From: Longibacter salinarum
GTDB taxonomy: Bacteria; Bacteroidota; Rhodothermia; Rhodothermales; Salinibacteraceae
NCBI RefSeq assembly: GCF_002554795.1
Contig: NZ_PDEQ01000006.1
Coordinates: forward strand, 310,001-374,000
Direction: 5' to 3'
Length of the DNA: 64,000 bases
The notes beneath the pieces were generated by a model that worked only from the letters and a program-made list of their open reading frames with translations, searched no databases and was not told the DNA's origin. Shown here piece after piece: positions 43,120 through 51,713 of this stretch. Position 1 is the first letter of the stretch. Each line of letters opens with the position of its first letter. A program made the position numbers and the translations under genes.

Positions 43120-44529
43120 ATGACTGATCTGCGAAATACCGTTCGGAAGGTTGCGGCCGAGCACAATTTATGGCCCGGGGATTCGTCTGTGGTCGTCGGG
43201 GTTAGCGGTGGCGTCGACTCGATGGTTCTTCTCGACGTGCTGAACGACGTGCTCGTGCCCAGTCGCCGACTCGTCGTGGTACACGTCAACTATGGGCTGC
43301 GAGATGGAGCCTCGCGGGACGAGGAGCTGGTGCGAAATCGTTGTCAGACGTTCGGGTCCTCGGTCGACTTCATCGCGTTCCATCCCGATATGTCATCCGC
43401 GGCCCACGAGGGGTCGCTGCAGCGGGTAGCTCGAGACGTGAGGTATGATCTTTTCCGACGTGTCGCGAATGAACGGGATGCTGCGACGGTCGTCGTAGCG
43501 CACCATCGTCAGGATCAGGCTGAGACGGTGCTGCTTCGGCTGTTTCGGGGCGCAGGACCTGAGGCGCTTGCAGGGATGAAGTGGCTCCGACCGTTGCGCG
43601 ACGACGCCACGGTCCAACTCGCGCGTCCGTTGCTCGACACCTCACCAGCCGAGATCCGAGCGTACGCGACTGAGCATTCGGTGCCCTGGCGCGAGGATCC
43701 GACGAACATGGAAGGTCCATACGCCCGAGCGAAGCTCAGGACGACCATCCTACCGTCGATCGAAGAAGCATTTCCGGGTGCAACGGACCGCATCGCTCAT
43801 GCGGGGACGCTCCTCCGCCAAATCTCAGACGCGACGCTTGAGCCTGAACGACAGCGCTGGGTGGAAGCGATCACGGAAGAGCGGGGAGGGACGATCGTGC
43901 TTTGCGAATCGGCCCTGCATTCGGCACCGGAGGTCTGGGCTGATCGAGTTATTCTCGATGTGTTGCGATCGACCATCCCGGGGGCTCCACGGACAGCTGC
44001 TGTAGCACGAGAGGTGAGAAGTTTGTTAGACTCTCAGGTTGGGAGTCGTGTGGAGTTGGGGCAAGGAACGGTCTGGCGCGATCGCGGCGGTTTACGCATC
44101 GTAGCGAGCCGAGCTGAGCGCGTTTCGCCGATGTCGCTCTCGCCCGGATCTCCCGTGACGACGCCGTTCGGACGAATCACGATGTCGGTCGAGGAGCGCC
44201 TACCAGAAACAGACATTGACGATCTCATCGGTGAGTCGGCCAGGGAAGCCGTTATGGATGCTGACGCCCTTGGAGAAAACGTGGTCGTTCGGAGCTGGGA
44301 AGATGGGGACCGGATTCAGCCGCTGGGCATGAAGGGGAGTAAGGGTGTAGCAGATGTTATGACGGATGCTCGGGTTCCACCTCATGAGCGAGCGCGTACG
44401 CTCGTCGTCACCGTGCCTGAGCATATCGTCTGGGTGGTCGGGCATCGGATTCACCACGCGTTCCGCGTACGCGATCGGACGACACGATGCGCCCGCTTGC
44501 GCTTCGTCCCCGGCAACCGTCGTGAGTAA
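43120..44529 (+). CDS. tilS: tRNA(Ile)-lysidine synthase
   Basis: A 469-residue enzyme that converts C34 of the CAU-anticodon isoleucine tRNA to lysidine, using ATP and lysine. The PP-loop VVVGVSGGVDSMVLL lies near residue 28, and the conserved HVNYGLRDGASRDEELVRNR and VAHHRQDQAETVLLRLFRGA follow. The C-terminal substrate domain contains RSWEDGDRIQPLGMKGSKGV, the family's hallmark. The stop of MutL is 19 bases upstream, so they are co-transcribed. Confidence 0.95.
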   Translation: MTDLRNTVRKVAAEHNLWPGDSSVVVGVSGGVDSMVLLDVLNDVLVPSRRLVVVHVNYGLRDGASRDEELVRNRCQTFGSSVDFIAFHPDMSSAAHEGSLQRVARDVRYDLFRRVANERDAATVVVAHHRQDQAETVLLRLFRGAGPEALAGMKWLRPLRDDATVQLARPLLDTSPAEIRAYATEHSVPWREDPTNMEGPYARAKLRTTILPSIEEAFPGATDRIAHAGTLLRQISDATLEPERQRWVEAITEERGGTIVLCESALHSAPEVWADRVILDVLRSTIPGAPRTAAVAREVRSLLDSQVGSRVELGQGTVWRDRGGLRIVASRAERVSPMSLSPGSPVTTPFGRITMSVEERLPETDIDDLIGESAREAVMDADALGENVVVRSWEDGDRIQPLGMKGSKGVADVMTDARVPPHERARTLVVTVPEHIVWVVGHRIHHAFRVRDRTTRCARLRFVPGNRRE

Positions 44530-44706
44530 CCCTGCGTATCAGCACCCGAATCGGTTTTCGACGTGAAAATCGAGCGCATGCCTCTCATTTTTCCATGCGC
44601 CGTAATACGTTTTTAAACATTCGAGCGTGATGGTACGGCTTTCGCTGCTTGCTGGTACGACCGTCCCTCATCGTCCTCGCTTTTGCCCTCAACCCACGAG
44701 TCGTCC

Positions 44707-45294
44707 ATGTCCACTACGCGTGACCTTACCGAGGCGCCTGCCCAGACGCATGAACAGACCATCACCTGTCGCGGTGAGCGGTTCCGTCTTTATCTCGACA
44801 GCGATCGAATCCAGAAGCGTATCGCGGAGATCGGCCGCCAGATCAGTAACGAGTACGAAGGAAAAACGCCGATCCTCATTAGCGTGCTCAACGGCGCGTT
44901 CATGTTTACCGCTGATCTGATGCGGACCATCGACATCGACTGCGAGGTGGACTTCATCAAGCTGTCGTCCTACGGAGATGAGAAGGTGAGTTCCGGCCAG
45001 GTTCACGAACTCAAGAGTGTCGACGCAAATCTTGAGGGACGGGATGTCATCGTTATCGAGGACATCGTCGACACCGGTTTGTCGATGCAGTTCATGATGA
45101 ACCGGCTGGCCGATTATAACCCGAAGTCAGTGCGTGTCGCTTCACTCCTTCACAAGCCGGCCTCCACAGAGCCTGATCTCACGCTTGATTACGTCGGCTT
45201 CGAAATCCCGGACCTTTTCGTGATCGGCTACGGCCTGGATTACGGCCAAATCGCGAGGAATCTGCCGGATATCTACATTCTTGACGAAAAATGA
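44707..45294 (+). CDS. hpt: Hypoxanthine phosphoribosyltransferase
   Basis: A 195-residue purine salvage enzyme making IMP or GMP from the base and PRPP. The PRPP-binding loop is VIVIEDIVDTGLSMQFMM, and the metal- and base-site stretches LISVLNGAFMFTADLMR and VDFIKLSSYGDEKVSSGQ are conserved. The C-terminal GYGLDYGQIARNLPDIYIL is the standard ending. ATG 44707 is chosen over 44683 because the alignment-like region begins there. It draws on the PRPP pool that the stress-locus PRPP synthase may also feed. Confidence 0.95.
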   Translation: MSTTRDLTEAPAQTHEQTITCRGERFRLYLDSDRIQKRIAEIGRQISNEYEGKTPILISVLNGAFMFTADLMRTIDIDCEVDFIKLSSYGDEKVSSGQVHELKSVDANLEGRDVIVIEDIVDTGLSMQFMMNRLADYNPKSVRVASLLHKPASTEPDLTLDYVGFEIPDLFVIGYGLDYGQIARNLPDIYILDEK

Positions 45295-45500
45295 CCGCAG
45301 TAAATATCATGATGACAGAATGCTTTTTGGTGACGCCTTGACGGAGTGTATTTTGGCTTTTAGTCGGTAGGGTTGAAGTGTGTTCTTTTATTTGACTTAA
45401 GAGCAAGGTATACTTGGGATGCGAGCATAAAGAAAGTGGCTATCTGTCATGGGTCAAATGCTCGTTTTCACCCCTTTTATCCCTGTCTTTACGTCTTAAG

Positions 45501-46151
45501 ATGTATTCAACGTCATCATCGGCTCTATCGGGCCGGAGTCTTCCACTTTTCCTGCTTGTTTTTGCTGTACTCGTATCCGGTTGTGCACACGGGTATACTG
45601 GCATTCCTATTCAAACGGCTCAGTACGGCTCGCCCAGCGACAGCGGCCCATTGACGTTTGAGTATCGGCTGAATGTGCTCGAAGCATCTGGCAACGGTGG
45701 TTATGCCGATAAGTCTCGTAAGAAAAATGTTGCGCCCATTCCTCTTCGCGTCACGAACAATAGTAGCGATCCAGTTACGCTTCATCGCGACCTCCTGGAC
45801 GTGACATCTGATGGCGCCCGTCCATACCTCGTCCCGCCCCAGAAAGCTGCTGACGACCTCGGTCAAGCGTATGGCTGGCACGTTCTATGGGGACTGCTGA
45901 ATGTCTACTATACCAGTTCCAGTGGCAAAACAACATACATTCCGGTCGGACCAGTGATCAGCGTTTTCAACATCATTCGGGGTGCGACGGCGAACGCGAA
46001 ACTCGAAAGTGACTTCGAAGAGGAGTCGCTGTACGGCGTCACTGTTCCGTCGGGCGCTACAGTATCCGGGCTCGTTTTTGTCGCGGACGGCGAGGGTCAG
46101 CCCTTGGAATTCATATATCGCGGCAGCGATGCTACGGCCCGTGCTCGTTAA
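45501..46151 (+). CDS. Lipoprotein of unknown function
   Basis: A 216-residue protein whose ATG at 45501 gives a signal peptide with lipobox VSGC. The mature part begins with a polar linker, contains FEYRLNVLEASGNGGYADKS, then a beta-rich domain (VAPIPLRVTNNSSDPVTLHR) like an immunoglobulin-type or DUF-type fold, and later ISVFNIIRGATANAKLESDF. The upstream 200 bases are AT-richer than neighbours, which may mark its promoter. Not recognised as a named family. Confidence 0.65.
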   Translation: MYSTSSSALSGRSLPLFLLVFAVLVSGCAHGYTGIPIQTAQYGSPSDSGPLTFEYRLNVLEASGNGGYADKSRKKNVAPIPLRVTNNSSDPVTLHRDLLDVTSDGARPYLVPPQKAADDLGQAYGWHVLWGLLNVYYTSSSGKTTYIPVGPVISVFNIIRGATANAKLESDFEEESLYGVTVPSGATVSGLVFVADGEGQPLEFIYRGSDATARAR

Positions 46152-46281
46152 ACGGGTCGTGCCGTGTTGCACCGTTTACAGTTGTACCTGTGCGCCACCC
46201 GAGATCGCTAAACACTCATAGCGGTACGGGTGGCGCTCTCTATGGGACTCACCACGATCTCGTATTCTCAAATCCATTGTC

Positions 46282-46809
46282 ATGTCGATCGAGCTCTCCG
46301 TGTCAGGCCACGAACAAGCGTATGTCTGTGGGTTCTGCTTCGACTCCGATCGCCAGACCGTAATTCTCATCGAGAAGAGCAAGCCGGACTGGCAGGCGGG
46401 TCGCTACAACGGGGTGGGGGGAAAGGTGGAGCCCGGTGAAACCGCTAGCGAGGCGATGAGACGCGAGTTCTACGAGGAAGCCGGTGTCGAGCTACCGGCA
46501 ACCGGTGACGGCCCCGACGTCTGGATACCGTTTTGCATTCTCGGCTGGGGCGAAGGAGAGGGGCCGGGGGACGGAGCGGGCCAGGTTGTCTTCTTTCGTG
46601 CGATTTCCGACGTAGCGGTTCGCGACGTGCGCACCGTCGAGACGGAACCCATACGGCGGATAGCGCTAGGCGACGTGCTACGCCCCGGCACCGTCCGGTC
46701 GCAGTGTCTTCCGAATCTACGCTGGCTTATCCCGCTTGCTCTCGACCCGGACGATACTGTCGTGCGGGGACGGATCGGCGGTTCACTGCGTGCAGAGCCG
46801 GCTGATTGA
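46282..46809 (+). CDS. Nudix hydrolase
   Basis: A 175-residue protein with a complete Nudix box (GKVEPGETASEAMRREFYEE ending AGVEL), which binds the metal and hydrolyses the diphosphate of nucleoside or sugar-nucleotide substrates. The flanking strands AYVCGFCFDSDRQTVILIEK and QVVFFRAISDVAVR fit the fold. Closest in character are 8-oxo-dGTP or ADP-ribose type hydrolases, but substrate cannot be assigned. It ends 53 bases before the asparaginase gene and may be co-transcribed. Confidence 0.88.
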   Translation: MSIELSVSGHEQAYVCGFCFDSDRQTVILIEKSKPDWQAGRYNGVGGKVEPGETASEAMRREFYEEAGVELPATGDGPDVWIPFCILGWGEGEGPGDGAGQVVFFRAISDVAVRDVRTVETEPIRRIALGDVLRPGTVRSQCLPNLRWLIPLALDPDDTVVRGRIGGSLRAEPAD

Positions 46810-46862
46810 CGTCGTCACGCTTCCCCTTGCGGTTTTCCTCCTTCCCCTGACCCAACTACGGT

Positions 46863-47951
46863 ATGAATCGATCTCCGCGCATCTTTATCGCCTACACCGG
46901 TGGAACCATTGGGATGCGCAGAACGGCGAGTGGGGGATACGCACCGGCTTCGGAATACCTGCAGCGCCGCATGCAGCAGCTTCCGCTGTTTCAGGAAGAC
47001 GCCGTCCCGGACTACGACGTCTATGAGTTCGACCCGCTGCTCGACAGCTCGAACATGACGCCTTCGCACTGGCTGGAGATTGCCGAGGTGATCCAGGCGA
47101 ACTGGGATGACTACGACGGCTTCCTGGTGGTGCACGGCACCGACACGATGTCGTTCACCGCGAGCGCTCTGTCGTTCATGCTGGATCCTCTCGACAAACC
47201 GGTCGTCTTGACCGGCTCGCAAATCCCGCTCTCGGAAACGCGAAACGACGCGCAGGGCAACCTGCTCACGTCGCTTCTTTTGCTCGGCGCCTACAGCGAC
47301 CGGTTGCCGGGCGTGTATCTCTTCTTCGACGATCACCTGTATCGCGGAAACCGCACCACGAAGGTGAACGCGGATGCATTCGCGGCTTTCGACAGTCCAA
47401 ACTTCCCACCGGTTGGACGCGTCGGCATCAATGTCGAAATCGACTGGGGGCTCGTGCCGGATGCTGGAGGACCGGCCCCCGTGCCTTCCGTGGTTGAGCT
47501 CGGAACGGCGTCGGTGACCGCGTTCCGCATCTTTCCAGGTCTCGATCCCGACTCTCTTCGCAACCTCCTGTCCCCGCCAGTGCAGGGCGTCGTCCTTGAG
47601 TGCTTCGGATCGGGGAACGCGCCTGATCAGAATGAGGCGTTCCTAAAGACGCTCCGAGACGCGACCGAACGCGGCGTGGTGATCGTGGCCGTCACGCAGC
47701 CGCTACGGGGCACGGCAGACCTCAACCTGTACGCAACGGGGCGGGCGCTGCAGGACGCGGGCGTCGTGAGCGGCTTCGACATTACAACCGAAGCAGCCCT
47801 CGCGAAGCTCTACTACCTCTTCGAGCAGGGCCTTCCGGAAGACGAGGTCCGCGATCTCATGCAGGAGAATCTTCGCGGGGAGCTCACCCCACCGGAAGAA
47901 ACGCCCGCGGCTCTCGGAAAGACGCGACGTCGTCTCGCCGGGTACAGGTAG
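46863..47951 (+). CDS. ansA: L-asparaginase type I
   Basis: A 362-residue cytoplasmic asparaginase that hydrolyses asparagine to aspartate and ammonia. The first nucleophile motif is IAYTGGTIGM with the catalytic Thr and the second is VVHGTDTMSFTASAL, both intact. NRTTKVNADAFAAFDSPNFP and GNAPDQNEAFLKTLRDATER are typical of type I enzymes. No signal peptide is visible. It converges with the tryptophanase gene on the other strand, 83 bases away. Confidence 0.93.
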   Translation: MNRSPRIFIAYTGGTIGMRRTASGGYAPASEYLQRRMQQLPLFQEDAVPDYDVYEFDPLLDSSNMTPSHWLEIAEVIQANWDDYDGFLVVHGTDTMSFTASALSFMLDPLDKPVVLTGSQIPLSETRNDAQGNLLTSLLLLGAYSDRLPGVYLFFDDHLYRGNRTTKVNADAFAAFDSPNFPPVGRVGINVEIDWGLVPDAGGPAPVPSVVELGTASVTAFRIFPGLDPDSLRNLLSPPVQGVVLECFGSGNAPDQNEAFLKTLRDATERGVVIVAVTQPLRGTADLNLYATGRALQDAGVVSGFDITTEAALAKLYYLFEQGLPEDEVRDLMQENLRGELTPPEETPAALGKTRRRLAGYR

Positions 47952-48034
47952 CGGTGCTTCAGCCGTTGCCGAGCAGCGATTCCGCGCACAGGACCCGGCT
48001 GGCTCATGCACGCCACCGTTGCTCGCCGGGCTGG

Positions 48035-49402
48035 TTAGCCTTTCGGTTCGAAGTGGCAGGTGAAGTGGCGGAGTTGCGGCGGTTCTTCTGTGATGGTGTA
48101 GCCGCTAAGTTCGTCTCGCCGGTCGTAGACGTCTTCAAATACCTCGATCACGTAGTCGACGTGGCTCTGCGTGTAGACGCGCCGTGGGATAGCAAGCCGA
48201 ACAAGCTCCATCGCGGCCGGCTCTTCACTGCCGTCTGCCTGCCGGCCGAACATGACCGATCCGATTTCACATCCCCGGATGCCGCCGGTAAGGTAGAGAG
48301 CCACGGCGAGCGCCTGTCCAGGATACTCCAGGGGAGGGATATGAGGCAGCAGTGACTTCGCGTCGATATAAACGGCGTGACCGCCAACGGGTCGAACAAT
48401 CGGCACGCCCATCTCCGTCAGCGCGCGACCGAGGTACCGCGTGGAGGCCATTCTGTATTCGAGATAATCCTCCTCGACGATCTCTTTCAGCCCAATGGCG
48501 ATGGCTTCCAGATCGCGTCCGGCGAGGCCCCCGTACGTCGGAAACCCTTCGGTCAAAATGAGCTGGTTGCGTGCGTGCATGGCCCATGTGTCGTCGTTGA
48601 GAGCCAACCACCCGCCAATGTTGACCAGGGCATCTTTCTTGGCACTCATGGTCATGCCGTCGGCATGCGAGAACATCTCGCGGACGATGTCCGGGATGCT
48701 TTTGTCGCCGTATCCGTCTTCACGCTGCTTGATGAAGTAGGCGTTCTCCGCAAAGCGGCAGGCGTCGAGAAAAAGCGGCGTGTCGTGTTCCGCACAGACG
48801 GCTTTGGCCTCACGAATATTCGCCATGGAGACCGGCTGCCCCCCGCCGGAGTTGTTCGTGATGGTCAGCATAACCAGCGGGACGTCGTCTCCACGTTCCG
48901 AAAGAAGTGCGTTGAGGCGCTTGGTGTCGATGTTTCCCTTGAAGGGATGCTCCAGTTCCGGGTCGCGTCCCTCCGAAATGACGAGATCGAGCGCTTCCGC
49001 GCCCGTGGACTCCACGTTAGCGCGTGTGGTGTCGAAGTGCGTGTTCGAAGGGATGACATGGCCCTCCGACGCCACGACCTCCATGAGAATCCGCTCGGCT
49101 GCCCGACCCTGGTGCGTCGGGATGACGTGCTTGAAGGGCATCAACTCTTTCACCGCGGCCTCGAATCGGTGAAAGGACGGGGAGCCCGCATAGCTTTCGT
49201 CCCCTTGCATGATTCCTGCCCACTGTGCCGCGCTCATCGCAGAGGTGCCGGAATCCGTCAGCAGGTCGATGATGACATCCTCTGACTTCAGCGAGAACAG
49301 GTTGTAATGAGCGGCTTCGATTAGTTCCTGTCGCTGAGCCCGGGTGGTCATCCGGATAGGCTCGACGGCTTTGATCCGAAACGGCTCAATGATGGTCTTC
49401 AT
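48035..49402 (-). CDS. tnaA: Tryptophanase
   Basis: A 455-residue PLP-dependent lyase that splits tryptophan to indole, pyruvate and ammonia. The PLP lysine lies in GMTMSAKKDALVNIGGWLAL, a near match to the E. coli motif. The N-terminal PFRIKAVEPIRMTTRAQRQE and the LTDSGTSAMSAAQWAGIM stretch are characteristic of the family; tyrosine phenol-lyase is close, so substrate is not fully certain. ATG 49402 is chosen since the sequence there is family-like. No Trp-containing TnaC-type leader was found upstream. The gene is probably monocistronic; the next upstream gene is 428 bases away. Confidence 0.9.
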   Translation of the reverse strand: MKTIIEPFRIKAVEPIRMTTRAQRQELIEAAHYNLFSLKSEDVIIDLLTDSGTSAMSAAQWAGIMQGDESYAGSPSFHRFEAAVKELMPFKHVIPTHQGRAAERILMEVVASEGHVIPSNTHFDTTRANVESTGAEALDLVISEGRDPELEHPFKGNIDTKRLNALLSERGDDVPLVMLTITNNSGGGQPVSMANIREAKAVCAEHDTPLFLDACRFAENAYFIKQREDGYGDKSIPDIVREMFSHADGMTMSAKKDALVNIGGWLALNDDTWAMHARNQLILTEGFPTYGGLAGRDLEAIAIGLKEIVEEDYLEYRMASTRYLGRALTEMGVPIVRPVGGHAVYIDAKSLLPHIPPLEYPGQALAVALYLTGGIRGCEIGSVMFGRQADGSEEPAAMELVRLAIPRRVYTQSHVDYVIEVFEDVYDRRDELSGYTITEEPPQLRHFTCHFEPKG

Positions 49403-49830
49403 GGGGCAGGCGGTTGAGTTCGCAAGAACGCTCGGTCCGCCAACGTACAAAGGGCAGGGCACGGGGGAAAGGCCCAACAGAAAATGCGCGATAGACCCAG
49501 CCAAATGCTATCACCGCAGAATCTGGACGGCCATGTCGAGTCCTTGGTCGTTCCGATGCATCGGTCGGCTTGCCGTTAGACGAGTGTGCGTTCGTCCGTG
49601 TGTGTCTTTGAGTAAACGAACACCGTCCCCCAGCCTGTAGACAGGTCGGAGGACGGTGGCTCGTGAGGACTCACCTGCCTCACGAGATGCGCACGAGACC
49701 GGAGGACCGGTCCGTCCGGGATCACCCACAATCCCGGCGTAGCGCGAGTCAGTGTAAAAGAGAGCCGCCAGGGAAAGAGGTGGACGGCTGCACGCGGCTA
49801 CGGCGCCATTCGTTGTTGGCGCGTGGGCGG
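49403..49830. other. Intergenic stretch with a hairpin
   Basis: 428 bases between the tryptophanase start and the DUF4252 gene stop, both on the minus strand. It must hold the tryptophanase promoter. A strong hairpin at 49621-49658 is the only structure. No leader peptide with tryptophan codons analogous to TnaC could be supported. Confidence 0.4.
49621..49658 (-). terminator. Likely terminator of the sigma/anti-sigma/DUF4252 operon
   Basis: Eight outer base pairs (CACCGTCC with GGACGGTG) and five inner ones (CCTGT with ACAGG) form a stem with a very small loop. On the minus strand it is followed by TTCGTTTACTC, a weak T-run. It lies about 170 bases after the DUF4252 stop and 220 bases before the tryptophanase start. 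It could end the sigma operon or act in the tryptophanase leader. Confidence 0.45.
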
Positions 49831-50424
49831 CTAGTTCGGCGAATTTCGACTGACGTCGACCTGTTCGAGCGCCGACACATTCAGTCCGCGCCCGAGGGCG
49901 GCGATCTGATCGGGCGAGAGCGAGCCAACGATGTTCACGTAGACACTCTCTTTTCCGGGCTTCGTCGACAGGAGGGTCAAGCCGGCAATGCGGTCGCCGG
50001 ATTTCTGAATGTAGATGCTAACTTGCTCGCCCTCTTCGCGAACGTAGATGACACGAGACCAACCGCTATCTTCGAGAGACTGCGCGAGCTGGTTCGTGCG
50101 CGAACGAATGTCCTTGACTCGATCTTCAGGAAGCGGGTAGCCCCGAACCTGGATCGCCACGACATCACCCATCATACTGGCAAAGTCAGGGTCGGACGAC
50201 TCGGCTGCCTGCGCAACGAGATTGACGAGTGGTCCGCGAATGTCGACTTCCGTGGAGGCTTCCGCGTCAAACCAGCTGTCGATTCCAGAGAAGTCAACGT
50301 AGCCCGCCTGTGCGGCGAGGTCGTCGTCCGACGTGGGTTGAGACTGAGCGGGGTCGAGCATGAAGCCGAGACCCGCAATAATTGCGAGAATCGGGATCCA
50401 GGAAAAAGCTGAGAGGCGTCGCAT
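49831..50424 (-). CDS. DUF4252 domain protein
   Basis: A 197-residue exported protein: a hydrophobic N-terminal segment (FSWIPILAIIAGLGFML) ending before a SQP-type cleavage region, then a domain that resembles DUF4252 (GYVDFSGIDSWFDAEASTEV, then DFASMMGDVVAIQVRGYPL, and VREEGEQVSIYIQKSGDRIA). DUF4252 proteins are common in Bacteroidota, often next to ECF sigma factors, and their role is unknown. It is the last gene of the minus-strand operon after the sigma factor and anti-sigma-like genes (46-base gap). Confidence 0.78.
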   Translation of the reverse strand: MRRLSAFSWIPILAIIAGLGFMLDPAQSQPTSDDDLAAQAGYVDFSGIDSWFDAEASTEVDIRGPLVNLVAQAAESSDPDFASMMGDVVAIQVRGYPLPEDRVKDIRSRTNQLAQSLEDSGWSRVIYVREEGEQVSIYIQKSGDRIAGLTLLSTKPGKESVYVNIVGSLSPDQIAALGRGLNVSALEQVDVSRNSPN

Positions 50425-50470
50425 ATCGGTAAGCGTATGCAGGGAAAAGTCCGTGGGGGCGTGGCTCGGC

Positions 50471-51211
50471 TCAGCGATCTGTCGCTGACGACCGAACGCC
50501 TTCGTGGGGATCGGGGGAGGAATCCGGCTCGTTGGCGATCTTCATCTCTGTGCCATCCGCGGAAGATGCGGAACCCGAGTCGCTGGATGCTGAGGCCCCC
50601 GACTGTGATGCGGGAGAAGCGGCCTGTTGCATCTCATCGTGGACGACCGATGATGCCCGTTTGCCCGCGTTGGAAATATAATCAAATGCGCGGTACGCAC
50701 GCTGGGTGGCGCGTTGCACATCCGCCTCGGAATACGGCGCCTGGATTGGGGCGGCAGTATTGAAGGTGGATGACACATTCGTAGCGGTGGGGCCCTGGTT
50801 AGCGGGGTCCTCCAGCGGGTTGACGATGAAGAACACCGCGATCCCGACAAGGGCAACCCCGACGGCATAGTCCACGACCGGTCGGCGGTGGGCCGTCATC
50901 AGAGCACGCCACGCCTGCATGGCTTGACGTAGCAGGTCCTTCCACCACGGAAGGGCAACGTGCGAGGCGTGCGCCCGCGAGGTGCGCTCGAAGATGGCGT
51001 GGGTAACATCCGATGGGCACGGCTTTTCAGGAAGCTCGTGCAGCCTCTCCCGGATGCGCTCAGCCTGGCGAACCTGCGTCTGCCAGTACGTGTCATCTTC
51101 TAGGATGGACGTAAAGGTAGCGTATTCATCTCCGGTAAGGTCACCGTCGACGAAGGCCTCTACCCGCTCGTCCATCCAGTCATCCCGTGAGGGAACGTCA
51201 GGCTGTCTCAT
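50471..51211 (-). CDS. Membrane-anchored anti-sigma-like protein
   Basis: A 246-residue protein whose start (ATG 51211) overlaps the end of the sigma gene by 14 bases, so translation is probably coupled. The N-terminal part (WMDERVEAFVDGDLTGDEYA, then TFTSILEDDTYWQTQVRQAE) has the shape of an anti-sigma domain, lacking the zinc motif H-x-x-x-C-x-x-C. One transmembrane helix (VGVALVGIAVFFIVNPL) separates it from a Ser/Ala-rich low-complexity tail. The role as an anti-sigma factor is inferred from position and topology. Confidence 0.7.
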   Translation of the reverse strand: MRQPDVPSRDDWMDERVEAFVDGDLTGDEYATFTSILEDDTYWQTQVRQAERIRERLHELPEKPCPSDVTHAIFERTSRAHASHVALPWWKDLLRQAMQAWRALMTAHRRPVVDYAVGVALVGIAVFFIVNPLEDPANQGPTATNVSSTFNTAAPIQAPYSEADVQRATQRAYRAFDYISNAGKRASSVVHDEMQQAASPASQSGASASSDSGSASSADGTEMKIANEPDSSPDPHEGVRSSATDR

Positions 51212-51713
51212 GATCAAGTACCTCTGCGAGTTGTTTGCGAAGTTTCTTCCGTCCACGGTGGATGTAGACCTTCACCGTATTAATCGGCATGTCCAGTGCC
51301 TCCGCGATCTCCTTATACTTCAGATTCTGGATCTCGCGCAGAATTACTACACTGCGATACGGTTCATCTACTTCATCGAGTGCCCGGTCCAGGTGCTCCT
51401 GGAAATCGGAGGACTCTGCTTCAGCATGTGGGGACGGAGTAATCGACTCAGCCCGGTCGAGGCTCTCGCTGTCGACCGTGACCGACTTGCGGCGCGTTTT
51501 GCGCTTTCGGATCACGTCGATGCAGGCATTCTTGGTGACTCGTAAAAGCCATCCGATCGCCCGATCCTGGTCGATGTCGTCGTAGTGTTCCCAGTACTTG
51601 ATGAACACGTCCTGGGTGACATCTTTGGCTGCTGTCTCGTTCTTAAGGAAATAGCAGGCAAAGCCGTAGACGCGATCCTGGTACTGGTGCACCTGTTGTT
51701 CGAAGGAGTCCAC
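51198..51713 (-). CDS. ECF-type RNA polymerase sigma factor
   Basis: A 171-residue sigma factor, GTG start at 51713. Region 2 is seen in VYGFACYFLKNETAAKDVTQ and DVFIKYWEHYDD, with the core-binding and -10-recognition helices. Region 4 is VDEPYRSVVILREIQNLKYK, then EIAEALDMPINTVKVYIHRG, a clear helix-turn-helix. It starts the operon with the anti-sigma-like and DUF4252 genes. Its target promoters are unknown; autoregulation is common in the family. Confidence 0.92.
   Translation of the reverse strand: MDSFEQQVHQYQDRVYGFACYFLKNETAAKDVTQDVFIKYWEHYDDIDQDRAIGWLLRVTKNACIDVIRKRKTRRKSVTVDSESLDRAESITPSPHAEAESSDFQEHLDRALDEVDEPYRSVVILREIQNLKYKEIAEALDMPINTVKVYIHRGRKKLRKQLAEVLDHETA

Noticed and set aside
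48377-49285. Plus-strand open frame of 302 codons opposite tryptophanase
   Set aside because: The minus strand carries the PLP lysine and full tryptophanase pattern; the plus frame has no recognisable features.
49403-49560. Possible TnaC-like leader peptide upstream of tryptophanase
   Set aside because: A short ATG frame has no Trp codon, and a GTG frame with Trp codons runs on without the expected stop and Pro context.
49663-50412. Plus-strand open frame of 249 codons
   Set aside because: Antisense to the DUF4252 gene, with Arg-rich composition typical of shadows.
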